From NCBI GenBank assembly GCA_958296075.1, contig CATQHW010000001.1, positions 248,001 through 312,000 of the forward strand: a stretch of 64,000 nucleotides of DNA, written 5' to 3'. This stretch comes from an uncultured Spirochaetia bacterium (GTDB taxonomy: Bacteria > Spirochaetota > Spirochaetia > SZUA-6 > Bin103). The notes below the pieces were generated by a model. That model had not been told where the DNA came from. It did not search any database and was given only the letters and a program-made list of their open reading frames with translations. The translations under genes and the position numbers were made by a program. The first letter of the stretch is position 1. Every line of letters starts with the position of its first letter. Shown here in pieces: positions 38,101 through 46,447 of this stretch.

Positions 38101-40102
38101 CATGAAAGCCCAGCGTGTCGGCGAACACGAACGCGTCGCCGTGCGGATTCGGCAGCAACGCCGGGAACATGGCGCCGTCCAGCCCTCTCAGTTCCCTGCG
38201 GATGGCGCTGGCCGGCGCACCCTGCTCGAATGCGGCGTGCAGCACGAGGTTGTCATAGGCTGCGTGCCACGCCACCCGCAGCGGATGGGCCGGCAGCACA
38301 ATCAGCCCGATCGGGCGACCGGACAGCGACTGGACCTCGACGGTATTGGCGAGAGCGTATGCCGGATCGCCGCCTCTCAACAGCATCAACCATGCGCGCA
38401 GGTACTCTCTGATCAGGTCAAATGGCTTGCAGCGCTCGTCGTATAACTGTGCGACGCCGCCGTGAGTGTTGGCGAACCGCTCGGCCAGTCGGGCGCTGGC
38501 AGTGCCCGCCCGCTCCCACTCCAGACCGCCCCCGTTCAGCGGCTCGAACTGAGAGCGGCCGGAGCGCTCCCCTGAGCCTCGAACCTTCACGACCCAGCGC
38601 CCGATCCGGCCCCTGTGTTGGGGCCACCAGCCCTCTTCGACTTCAGCGATCAGAGAGGGGCGAAGCACCCGGAAACTCCGGCGCCGCCCCTGCTCGACCG
38701 GCGTGCGCAGCGTAACGTAGCCCGAGGAACCGCTGCCGGCCGCCAACCGCGGCGTCGTTGCGATCTCCGCTACGGCGTCGCGGCTACTCAGGCCGGCCAC
38801 GCCCTCGCTGAAAGTTCGCTCCACGTTGCCGACGCCGCCACTCACCGGCTCGGGCGGCTCACCGAAGCGGATGACGAATTCCTCGCTTTCTTGCCGCTCG
38901 ATCTGCTTTGGATGATCGCCGATCACCGTTACGACCACCTTGGCTGGCTGCACCGCGTCTTCGGAGAGGGTAGCAAAGTCGTCGCGGCTGAACCGGCACT
39001 TTTCGCCGCCCTTCCTGGCAGAATGCGGAACGTCCTGAATGGCAAGCTCCTCGTCCAGACTGGTCTGGATCACCACCCGGTAGTCGACCGCGCTGCGTTC
39101 GAGGTCGCCGGGATCGGCCTTCCATCGGACTTCAAGGGTGGCGCCCTTCCGGTCTTCGTCCGTGCCCAGGATCAGCACCGGTGGACCTTCCGCGTCGCCA
39201 TCGTCCGTCAATCCCGACCAGCCGTGGAGCTTCCCGCTGAGATTGCGCCATGGCGTCAGATCAATGGCCCTGATCGACTGCGCCGGCCCTTCCGTGCGCA
39301 AAGAGCCGACCCACAGTTCCTCCCGCTTCGCCAGCTCGTTCAGGGCAGCGTGCAGGTGCTTGGCGTCCGCGGCATGCAGGAAGCGCGCGAGTTGCGCTTG
39401 CCGTTGCTTAGACTCCTCATCCAGCCGCAACGACTCGATACGGGCGGCGGGCGCAAGACTGACGGCAGCCGGCCCCAGCAGACGGTCCACGAACCGGCGG
39501 GAGTCGTTCAGCGCCTCCCTGTGGTTCGATTCCTCGCCGTCCCGGATTGACCACAGACCGAGCAGGTTCAGATACGCCCCCGGCGACCGTCCGCCGGCGG
39601 CGACACGGCACAGGTAATCGAACGCCGTCCAGGGAGACACGGCGTCTCGGCCTCCCGCGCCACGTCCCGCCGCCTTGAGCGCATCCTCCGCGTAGCGGCG
39701 CGTCGCCGCCGAGTGGCGCTTGGTGATTGCCGCTGCCGCCAAGCTGCGCGCCGCCTGAAACAGGCCCGCCTCGTCCACCTCCCGCCCAGCGCTGTAGATG
39801 CCGTCCATGCCGGCGCCGGCGCGGTCCGTATCGACGAGAAGCACCATGGCGTCGGCCTTGCCTTCGCGCAGCTCGACCGCTTGGTCAGCGGTGAGCGTGC
39901 GCAGTTCGGCCCGCTCTCGGTCGGCGACCCGCCACACATCCCACCCCGGAGGCGCGAAGGCACCATCCGCGGCGAGTTGCTCGACCACGTCCGGCGTCAG
40001 GCAGCGGACGTAGGCGATGGCGCCCGGTTGGGGATAATCGCCGAGCAGGTTGGCGCAGGCCCGCGCCAGAAGCTTACCGTGAAGAGCGGTCCCAGTAGTC
40101 AC
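35129..40102 (-). CDS. DptH-like HerA/FtsK-type ATPase with internal PD-(D/E)XK signature
   Basis: The protein has 1657 residues from GTG 40102, 1 bp after the preceding stop. It is the size and layout of DptH/DndH, the large ATPase of phosphorothioate-dependent restriction. The C-terminal motor has the P-loop AGLPGMGKTTC (Lys1348) and Walker B LVFDEAH (Asp1556-Glu1557), with a HerA-type end including SQEARDF. In the middle, PDMIYV (Asp1113) and FIEVKYRRH (Glu1131-x-Lys1133) form a PD-(D/E)XK nuclease signature. The N-terminal 900 residues are not recognised. It is the last gene of a three-gene operon. The family assignment rests on architecture and neighbours, not on a search. Confidence 0.65.
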   Translation of the reverse strand: MTTGTALHGKLLARACANLLGDYPQPGAIAYVRCLTPDVVEQLAADGAFAPPGWDVWRVADRERAELRTLTADQAVELREGKADAMVLLVDTDRAGAGMDGIYSAGREVDEAGLFQAARSLAAAAITKRHSAATRRYAEDALKAAGRGAGGRDAVSPWTAFDYLCRVAAGGRSPGAYLNLLGLWSIRDGEESNHREALNDSRRFVDRLLGPAAVSLAPAARIESLRLDEESKQRQAQLARFLHAADAKHLHAALNELAKREELWVGSLRTEGPAQSIRAIDLTPWRNLSGKLHGWSGLTDDGDAEGPPVLILGTDEDRKGATLEVRWKADPGDLERSAVDYRVVIQTSLDEELAIQDVPHSARKGGEKCRFSRDDFATLSEDAVQPAKVVVTVIGDHPKQIERQESEEFVIRFGEPPEPVSGGVGNVERTFSEGVAGLSSRDAVAEIATTPRLAAGSGSSGYVTLRTPVEQGRRRSFRVLRPSLIAEVEEGWWPQHRGRIGRWVVKVRGSGERSGRSQFEPLNGGGLEWERAGTASARLAERFANTHGGVAQLYDERCKPFDLIREYLRAWLMLLRGGDPAYALANTVEVQSLSGRPIGLIVLPAHPLRVAWHAAYDNLVLHAAFEQGAPASAIRRELRGLDGAMFPALLPNPHGDAFVFADTLGFHAVGMVPDGDREPKAAVALLARALGDNGAADAAPTVGGQSATVLGNELLKYLECHDTARLLRVHALRAGDGMTVTRALGEVHRHYRPVDGDAEDADEPPAAPVFSLELYPSAAQRGVSGRFVADAREKRRSGTGVLAEDDRWMLESVSLPGGVNLPRLRWARKDPQDPKTAAHVAIAFDTFESRVSADHAPLAPSTRPYHAFGLVSFYERQYASLPAPRWTSTVLPASKGEKHPSNRIHTDALTRLQNAIQRAVVRHLGMESDAPVLQTELSGEKADSLEALHRLCDWVVTLDRNAGIEYFDSPRDHPAIYDAYVIDCVPEREELGCLQLITSTANLEEVRSLLDLALDQMGLSRSRRNAEFLMAHLKALSGRLAIRLTGHRPATSELIALAVAHANCTHTAPNDDCWFSLRDGFIIPVDDVRDLLPPLSASENEDDEDEQERRRPDMIYVSSRPRGGLLFRFIEVKYRRHLRTARSPEVLTGIRRQIMGLRSRWFQWYGHDDVCATFRAIRRAKLARVLRFYADKAHRHTLPAERHAVLVAEIDRMIERGGDYTLATEPSDDRGWVFCPDYVSERPLQISPNEWETKIYLFGPGRLPDSDFRFEPAPADTSTREPAAPVRQPEPGAPASPDSPLAAAEGAERTIPVVRLGADARNNGTVDWPLTVQGNPHLLIAGLPGMGKTTCLLNLCRQLVAVQVRPIVFSYHQDIDERLAQTVESVRFIDFDGLEFHPLQVIDRTSRVPHLDIAADLRDIFTAIYPELGDLQGERVRTAVKESFVEAGWGPAGARAGAAEPSFIRFVEILRAQPKPDRGLSTLLARLNELDDYGFFHVRESHRTLWDHDQPTVIRIHTTQNENLQRAFASLVFYGLYKEMFRRGTQDRITHALVFDEAHRAARLRLIPTMAKECRKYGISLVLASQEARDFNVSVFSAIANYLVLRLTETDARFLVRNVSNSQQERALIDRIKQMERFKGLFFSEGRSRPSTVNLSP

Positions 40103-40103
40103 G

Positions 40104-41912
40104 TCAGGACTCCCTTACTTTTGGCGTAAAGCGAGCATGCAGCCGCTTCATGGCGTCGGCGTCGTTTACGCCCACTAGCAGCCCGAGATCGCGCAGCCGC
40201 CGCTCCAGGATCCGGCGATTTTCCTGCAGCAGCTCGTTGGAGACGGTCATCCCGCCGGGAGCGGCGTCGACATGGAACCCGTAGCGCTCGCGAATCCGGC
40301 GCACGAAGCGGGCCAGCGACAACGCACGCAATCCCAGCCCGTCATTGCTGCTGCGCAGCAGGTGCAGATGCACCAGATAGTCCAGCACCGCGTCGCCGAG
40401 AACCAGCGCGCGGACGTCGCGGCGACGCTTGCCGGAACTGCCGATACTTGCGCCGCGGGTCGTAACGCGCTTGAGGGCCAGGGCGTTCGCCCGTCCGACT
40501 TGCAGCGTCGAGTCCACCATCCCCATCAGATTGCCGCGCAAACCCATGAGCGGCGTAAGGGCAGTGGCGAGGCGCCGGATCGGGTTGGGCTCACTCTTTT
40601 CGTTCCGCAGCACCTCGGCCGCTGCCGGGTAATCCAGCTGCAACTGCTCGGCGAGTGTATCGCCCCAGTCATCCATCTGGCGGTGGATGAACGGAGCTTC
40701 ATCGTGGCGTTCATGCAAAAGGTCTCCCAGCAGATTGAGCCACTCAGTGGCGTACGGCCGAGTCGAGATGTCTCGCGTAGCTACCCGCTTGTTGGCTCTG
40801 GCCGAGTAGTCGAGCAGTCGCAACGTCATCAGGACGACCGGAACGCGCTCCAGGCGGCGCATCAGGTCGTCCATCGATCGTTCGGCCAACCCGCGCAACC
40901 GCGTTTCGACGCCGTTCGAGCAGTCTACGAAGACGCTTGCCGGCTGCTGGTCGGGCCTCGGAGGAACCGCGCCGGTGTTGGACCATGCGAACAGCACTTC
41001 GACCACACTGGTGAGAATCGCTGTCATGCCGGTGGAGACGCAGGCCTCGAGCATGTCGATGAAGGCATGGCGCGGGGCCTCAATTGCGTACGCGCGGACG
41101 AATCGGCGGATGTCTTCGGAGAAATCTCTCGCAGCCTGTTCCGCAATCGGCCGCTGATTCGAGATCTTTGCCGTTTCGTTGCCGCGCGGCCGATCCGGGG
41201 CGGCACCCAACCGCTGCGCAAGTCGAATCATCAAGAGCTGATCCAGACCGACCGACTCGTCCGTTTCATCGAAGCGGTCCGAAGCCCGGTCAGTAAGGGA
41301 TCCGCCGCGGTGGCTGATGCCCCGACTGAAGGCAGATAGTAGTACGTTGTGTTCGAAGCCACGCGCGACAGCGAACCACGTGCGATCCTCCTCGGTGTTC
41401 GGTTCGACATTGCCCGCCTTCTGGTCGGCCAGCATCGCCACGATCATCTCCGGCACATAGCGGAGGGCGGTCACACTCTCGGGTAAATCGACCCAGCTCG
41501 CCAAGTAATGGGCCGGCGCGACGCGCTGAATCTGCTTGTCCCTGCCGAGGTCTCGCTTGGCGTTCTCCAGACCGAAGCAGAGCAGCAGGTCGCCAAGTAC
41601 CGCCCGTTCCGCAGTGCCGTTGAACCCGCTCAGATCGGGCATCGAAGACAGCGATTCGGCGATCCGCTCTACCGTCGCCTTGCGCCGGCGCTCGGGCCGA
41701 GAGCCATCGCCCGGAACGAACGTTTCCAGGAACTTTCCCCTGCCCCGACGCTCTCCGAACCGGAACATGTAGAGCACCGCTGGCAATACTGCGGATAGAT
41801 CAAAATCATTCGACATAACCGGCAGCACCTTGTCGTACCGCGCCGACCAGATTTCGTCGGCCATGTTCTTCGGCAGTACGTTGCGGACGATATCGCGAAC
41901 GCTATTCGGCAT
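40104..41912 (-). CDS. DptG-like middle subunit of the kinase/DptFGH-like operon
   Basis: The protein has 602 residues from ATG 41912, with AGGA 7 nt upstream. This start overlaps the upstream gene's stop by 11 nt and is preferred over the ATG at 41972. No enzymatic motif is visible. The sequence is mainly helical, with a conserved-looking N-terminus (FDLSAVLPAVLYMFRFGERR) and a C-terminal basic region. Position between a DptF-like and a DptH-like gene suggests DptG, a non-catalytic partner. The assignment is contextual and weaker than for its neighbours. Confidence 0.5.
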   Translation of the reverse strand: MPNSVRDIVRNVLPKNMADEIWSARYDKVLPVMSNDFDLSAVLPAVLYMFRFGERRGRGKFLETFVPGDGSRPERRRKATVERIAESLSSMPDLSGFNGTAERAVLGDLLLCFGLENAKRDLGRDKQIQRVAPAHYLASWVDLPESVTALRYVPEMIVAMLADQKAGNVEPNTEEDRTWFAVARGFEHNVLLSAFSRGISHRGGSLTDRASDRFDETDESVGLDQLLMIRLAQRLGAAPDRPRGNETAKISNQRPIAEQAARDFSEDIRRFVRAYAIEAPRHAFIDMLEACVSTGMTAILTSVVEVLFAWSNTGAVPPRPDQQPASVFVDCSNGVETRLRGLAERSMDDLMRRLERVPVVLMTLRLLDYSARANKRVATRDISTRPYATEWLNLLGDLLHERHDEAPFIHRQMDDWGDTLAEQLQLDYPAAAEVLRNEKSEPNPIRRLATALTPLMGLRGNLMGMVDSTLQVGRANALALKRVTTRGASIGSSGKRRRDVRALVLGDAVLDYLVHLHLLRSSNDGLGLRALSLARFVRRIRERYGFHVDAAPGGMTVSNELLQENRRILERRLRDLGLLVGVNDADAMKRLHARFTPKVRES

Positions 41913-44900
41913 CGGACGATCCTGGTACGCGCGGCGCAATTGCCAGACGCTGCCGCGCACCGCCGGCAGCATTATCGAGGTTGGCGGACAGCTCGTAGAT
42001 AGTGCCCTCGCTCATGGGGTTCCACGCCATCATGCGGCGTTCGTCCTCGCGCACCAAGCGCTGCACGAAGATGGCAAGCTGCGCGAAGGTATCGTCGGTG
42101 GCTACGTCTCCCAACTGATAGCCTTCCTCCATCTCCAGGAGCAGGTGGAACAGATCGTAGCCCAGATGTAGACGCTCTTCGCGCCCGTCACGATACCGGT
42201 AAATCAGAACCGCTTGGCGGTGCAGTCGATCCAGGTCGCGTGAGACAGGAAAGTCAGCCTGCAGAGAGAAGGCGGCGGCCGGCTTTTTAGCCCAGAACGC
42301 GGTCTCGGTGGGAGTTCGCGGCGTGATCCGCAGCGGCACGGCATCACACTTGTCGAGCGCCTGCGGCGGCAGAGCTTCGAGCCGTGAAATGCCGCCGCAC
42401 AATCGCCGCGCCAGCCTGCCGCGCGTAGCGTCGTCGACGATGGCCAAGTCCCGGAACTCGCGCAGATGGCGTCCCTGGGCCAGACTCAACGCTTCGGGGT
42501 CTCCGGCCACACGCGTAATCTCTTCAGCGGTCCACTCGAAGTAGGCGCGGCGCCGCTCCGAAGCCAGTTGCGCATGGCGCTCCTCCGGGCGCTGCGGAGC
42601 TTCTGAGCGTCTCACTGGGTTGCCATCTCCGGCTTCCTCCTGCGGGTGCAGCAGCACGCGGTCGATATGCGGATGCGCATCGAGGGCGGGATCGAAGCGG
42701 ATCAGTTCGCGCAGCACATCGCCCTGACGGCTCGGCGACTCGGCGTCGAAGGCGCGATCCCAATACGGCCGGATATCTTCCTGCTCGGCAGCGTGGTAGT
42801 CGCTGCAGTACTGCAGGCCGAACAGGACGTAGACCAGCGCCGCGCGCAACTCACGCACAGTAAGGTGCGTTTCGCCGCGCAGATGAACGGCCTGCAGCGC
42901 CTCGAACAATCGTTGTCGAGCACGGGTGCGTACGTCGTCGCCGGCAAGGCCGCCGGGGCCGAAGCGGCGCGCCGTGCGAAAGACCGCGCAACGCTCCTGA
43001 GCCGAACAGGTCTGACACGACGCCCAGGTGTCCGCCGCGCGTTCACCGCCGTAGAGGCTGTCCACCAAGGCATCGAGAAAGCCGGTGTCGATGCTCGCTC
43101 CATCCGCCGCTGCGCCGCCGACGAGCGAACGTTGGTTCAGGTTGACGAACCGCACGTGAGAATCCGGCTGACCTCGGTTTTCGAGAAAGTTGGTGAACTC
43201 CTGGGTCAACGGAGTCGGCCCACCATGATCACCTTCCACGTCCTCGATCCACTCCAAAAGCCGGCCGTCGTTGATCGCCAGCAGATGAGCGCAGTCCTCA
43301 ACTGGGCGACCGTGCTGGAACGGTTCGAGGATCTCTTCCAGCAGTTGATTCGCCGAGCGGCCCTCCCACGCCGCGGAACCGTCCAGGTTCATGCGCACGG
43401 TCAAACCGTCATCCGTCTGACCGTCCAGGATGCGGGTGGCGGAGCGGCGGTCGCCGAGGCCGAGGCGGCTAGCGAGCCGTTGGAGCATCGCGGTCTTGCC
43501 GTCGCCGGCATTTCCGCACAGGACGACAAGGCTGACGCGCCGCTCCCGAAGGTCGTCGTACAGGACCTCCTCCAGGTTGGTCGTGACGTAGGTGCGCTCC
43601 GCGAAATCGGAGTCCATCCCACGCGTCTCGCGATTGCCCCACAGCGAACCGGGGTAGGATTGCAGCAAGGACTTCAGCCACTCGACTTCGTTCTCATGAC
43701 GTTCCGGCGGTTCCGATCCCTTGGTCTCCTGCGTGCCGTCTTCCTCCCGTGATACCGTGCCTTCGCCGCCGTGCGCGGCGTCAATTGCGCGAAGCGCGTC
43801 CGCGACGGAGGCGAAACGCCGGCTGCGATCAGGAGCCGTCGCTCGGTCCAGAAAGTAAGCCAGTCCTGCATACCGGTCGCGCGGTATATCCTCCCATCTC
43901 AGCCCGCGTTCCTTGGCGCACACACCCTGATAATTGAACGGTTCCCTGGCGAACAGAACGAAGAAGATGCTCGCCGCCAGCGCGTAGAGATCGTCGGATG
44001 GCGCGGCCGGGAGACCCGCCTGATAGGAAGGCGAGCAGTACCTCACGGTGCCCGGTGCCGCAAGCGGCTCATCGATCTTGCCCACGCAGTCGTAATCGGT
44101 CAGCATCACGTCAGCGCCCGACAGGATCAGGTTGCGGGGGCTGACGTCGCCATGTACCAAACCGTTGCGGTGCAACGCTCCGAGCGCCGCGCACGCCGCC
44201 CGTACCCAGCGCAGCGCCAACGCCTCGTCGGACGCTTCCTGTGAGTCCTCGGCAAGCTCCTGGAGCAAGCCGGCGTACCCGGAGAGCGAGTCACCCTCAA
44301 TCCATGTCATCAGCGCCGCGAAGCCGTTGTCCTCCCACCGCGGAGCGACTTGGTAGATTGTCGACAGTCCCGAGTGATGCAGATGCGATCGGACCAGTCG
44401 GTGCGCGCGCAGCACCCGTTTGCCTGTCGCCTGGTCGTGGACCACCTTGGCGACGTAGGTGCCCAGGTCCTCCTTCGTGTCGCGGTCGATTTCTACTACC
44501 TTGAAAGTGATCCCAACACCGCCTGAACCGAGACGGGTGACGATGCGATACTCGCTTCCAGCGAACTCTACGACCTGATCCTCGGTCCAGAACCGCGCGG
44601 GTGGCGGTGGAGGCGGTGGTACCGATTCGCCTAGCAGTTCGGACAACGCCCGGTCCAGTTCAGGCAGTTCGGCGCGTGCGGACGGATCCTGCGCGGTGCC
44701 ACTGGCCAGGATTCGGACGACCGCTTGGCTGTCGTCGTCTTCTCCGGCGAACAGCATCTGCAGGGAAGCGCACAGTGAATACACGTCCGATCGACGGTCC
44801 GCGGCGCTGCGGCCGGCGGCACGGACCTCCGGCGCCACCGATTCGTCCCATTCCGTGCTCGAACCGCCAGATGCAACGGTCACTTCCGTCGGAATCTGCG

Positions 44901-45984
44901 CGTATTCGAAGCCGGTCAGTATCGGGGAATTGTCGTACCTGACCAGCACCGTTCGGGGCGTCAGATTGCGATGCAACATCGGTTTTTCGTCCGCGCTCGC
45001 CGCGTGCAACTCCTGCACCGCGCGAACGGCGTCACGGGCAAAACTGACACGGGCTTTGGGCCTCCACGAATCGTCTTCGGCCCGTTCCGTGATGGATGGA
45101 GCTGCCGGATCGGCCACGGTAAAGAACGCCATTTCACCCGAGTACTCGGGCGCATCCTGAAACGAATCCACGATGCGTGGTGCCCAGGTGTATTGTTGTA
45201 GCCGGTGGAGCGCGGCGAATTCGCGCCGCGCCCGGTGTTCCGCGTTCGACTCGTCGCTCGCCGACAAGTCGTAGAGATGCAGCACAACGCCCTCTTGCCG
45301 GGTAGCGTGGGTGGCCCGGTAGACTCTATGGAACCGTTCTGCCGGGTCGGTCTGAAGCTCCATGCGCGCGTAACTGCCCAGCGTCCGCAGCTCGCCGTCC
45401 AGGGCTACCGCGCTCCTCGGCTCCAGCAGTTGCGCCGCCGCCCTGATTTGCTGCGAGGTCAGCATTTCTGGGGAGTCGACGCCGACCGCCTCCCGCCAAG
45501 TCTTGAGGGTATGAAAATGAACGCCCCGAATGGGCTCGGCCAGCCGCTCGACCTTGGCCGGGGCTTCGGTGACCAGGAACACGCCGTCGACGTGGGGAAG
45601 ATTCTCGATCTTCGCACGCAGCGTGGTGCCGATCTTCTTGGCCTTGTTCGTCACGCGGTCGGCTTCCTGCCCCACACGGTCGCCGTGCTTCCGTACCCAC
45701 GTCGCCGTCCAGTGCTTGACTTCGATCACGCGGACACCCGGAGGGCCAAGGACCACGATGTCGATTTCGTCAGACTGGAGCCGATGGGTCGTGGACAGGG
45801 TAAGGTTCGTCAGGAGCACCCACGGACCATCGCCCCGATCACCTATGAGGCTGGCCTTGAGCCGCTGGATGGCCTTGCGCTCGCTGTCGTTGACCGCGGG
45901 GCCGCAGGGGATAACGTTTACTTTATCCGCCATCCGGATCTCGTTTCTTTCAGTCAAATTGAGGCTCCGTGACCGAGTATGCAT
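41902..45984 (-). CDS. NERD-pseudokinase-Ser/Thr kinase-DptF-like ATPase fusion
   Basis: The protein has 1360 residues. Domains in order: NERD nuclease-like (about 35-150; Asp75, Glu88-x-Lys90); a pseudokinase (about 205-455; HRN at 338-340 instead of HRD, GFE instead of DFG); an eight-proline linker (456-463); a second kinase (about 470-740; GSGGVG loop, Lys513, HGDVSPRN with Asp613 and Asn618, DYD instead of DFG); then a P-loop ATPase like DptF (about 770-1340; CGNAGDGKT with Lys830, LLAINDGRLLEW, and a CxxC...C cluster). The front half resembles PglW of BREX type 2, and the back half resembles DptF. ATG 45933 (MADK) is a possible shorter start. First gene of the operon. Confidence 0.7.
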   Translation of the reverse strand: MHTRSRSLNLTERNEIRMADKVNVIPCGPAVNDSERKAIQRLKASLIGDRGDGPWVLLTNLTLSTTHRLQSDEIDIVVLGPPGVRVIEVKHWTATWVRKHGDRVGQEADRVTNKAKKIGTTLRAKIENLPHVDGVFLVTEAPAKVERLAEPIRGVHFHTLKTWREAVGVDSPEMLTSQQIRAAAQLLEPRSAVALDGELRTLGSYARMELQTDPAERFHRVYRATHATRQEGVVLHLYDLSASDESNAEHRARREFAALHRLQQYTWAPRIVDSFQDAPEYSGEMAFFTVADPAAPSITERAEDDSWRPKARVSFARDAVRAVQELHAASADEKPMLHRNLTPRTVLVRYDNSPILTGFEYAQIPTEVTVASGGSSTEWDESVAPEVRAAGRSAADRRSDVYSLCASLQMLFAGEDDDSQAVVRILASGTAQDPSARAELPELDRALSELLGESVPPPPPPPARFWTEDQVVEFAGSEYRIVTRLGSGGVGITFKVVEIDRDTKEDLGTYVAKVVHDQATGKRVLRAHRLVRSHLHHSGLSTIYQVAPRWEDNGFAALMTWIEGDSLSGYAGLLQELAEDSQEASDEALALRWVRAACAALGALHRNGLVHGDVSPRNLILSGADVMLTDYDCVGKIDEPLAAPGTVRYCSPSYQAGLPAAPSDDLYALAASIFFVLFAREPFNYQGVCAKERGLRWEDIPRDRYAGLAYFLDRATAPDRSRRFASVADALRAIDAAHGGEGTVSREEDGTQETKGSEPPERHENEVEWLKSLLQSYPGSLWGNRETRGMDSDFAERTYVTTNLEEVLYDDLRERRVSLVVLCGNAGDGKTAMLQRLASRLGLGDRRSATRILDGQTDDGLTVRMNLDGSAAWEGRSANQLLEEILEPFQHGRPVEDCAHLLAINDGRLLEWIEDVEGDHGGPTPLTQEFTNFLENRGQPDSHVRFVNLNQRSLVGGAAADGASIDTGFLDALVDSLYGGERAADTWASCQTCSAQERCAVFRTARRFGPGGLAGDDVRTRARQRLFEALQAVHLRGETHLTVRELRAALVYVLFGLQYCSDYHAAEQEDIRPYWDRAFDAESPSRQGDVLRELIRFDPALDAHPHIDRVLLHPQEEAGDGNPVRRSEAPQRPEERHAQLASERRRAYFEWTAEEITRVAGDPEALSLAQGRHLREFRDLAIVDDATRGRLARRLCGGISRLEALPPQALDKCDAVPLRITPRTPTETAFWAKKPAAAFSLQADFPVSRDLDRLHRQAVLIYRYRDGREERLHLGYDLFHLLLEMEEGYQLGDVATDDTFAQLAIFVQRLVREDERRMMAWNPMSEGTIYELSANLDNAAGGARQRLAIAPRVPGSSDAE

Positions 45985-46020
45985 CCGCTGGCGGGGATCG
46001 TCAATCCTCCTCGTCTCGCC

Positions 46021-46428
46021 CTACTTCTCCATACGCAGGACGGCGACCCGAAAGCCGTAGGCTTTGTAGAAGGCGACGGCCCGCTCGTTGTGGGCGAACA
46101 CGTCGAGTCGAACCGGTTTCCCGGCCCAGACGTTCGCGTACATCCAGTCCAGTAGTGCCGTGGCGAGACCGCGGCGCCGGTGGCTGCGGGCGATGAAGAG
46201 CTGTCGCAGGTAGTAATGCCGGCCGGCGTCGCGGAACAGGCAGTAGCCGACGGTCGCGCCGGCCCGATGGGCCACGTAGCCGACGTAGCCGTCCTGCAAC
46301 CACGACGCCATGCGTTCGGCGAGCTGCGCACGGGTCATCGACTCGGGATGCTGCTCGTCGTCGATGATCTGCCGGTTCAACTCGGCCAGCTCCTCCACCT
46401 GCGACGCGTCCGCTTTGACGACCGTCAT
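46021..46428 (-). CDS. GNAT acetyltransferase
   Basis: The protein has 135 residues from ATG 46428. The acetyl-CoA loop is RSHRRRGLATALLDW, and the C-terminal motif is HNERAVAFYKAYGFR. The substrate is unknown. The ATG at 46449 overlaps the divergent gene's start and is less likely. It lies 36 bp before the long kinase-ATPase gene on the same strand, so read-through into that operon is possible. Confidence 0.8.
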   Translation of the reverse strand: MTVVKADASQVEELAELNRQIIDDEQHPESMTRAQLAERMASWLQDGYVGYVAHRAGATVGYCLFRDAGRHYYLRQLFIARSHRRRGLATALLDWMYANVWAGKPVRLDVFAHNERAVAFYKAYGFRVAVLRMEK

Positions 46429-46447
46429 GCACGGATTATGATCGGCC

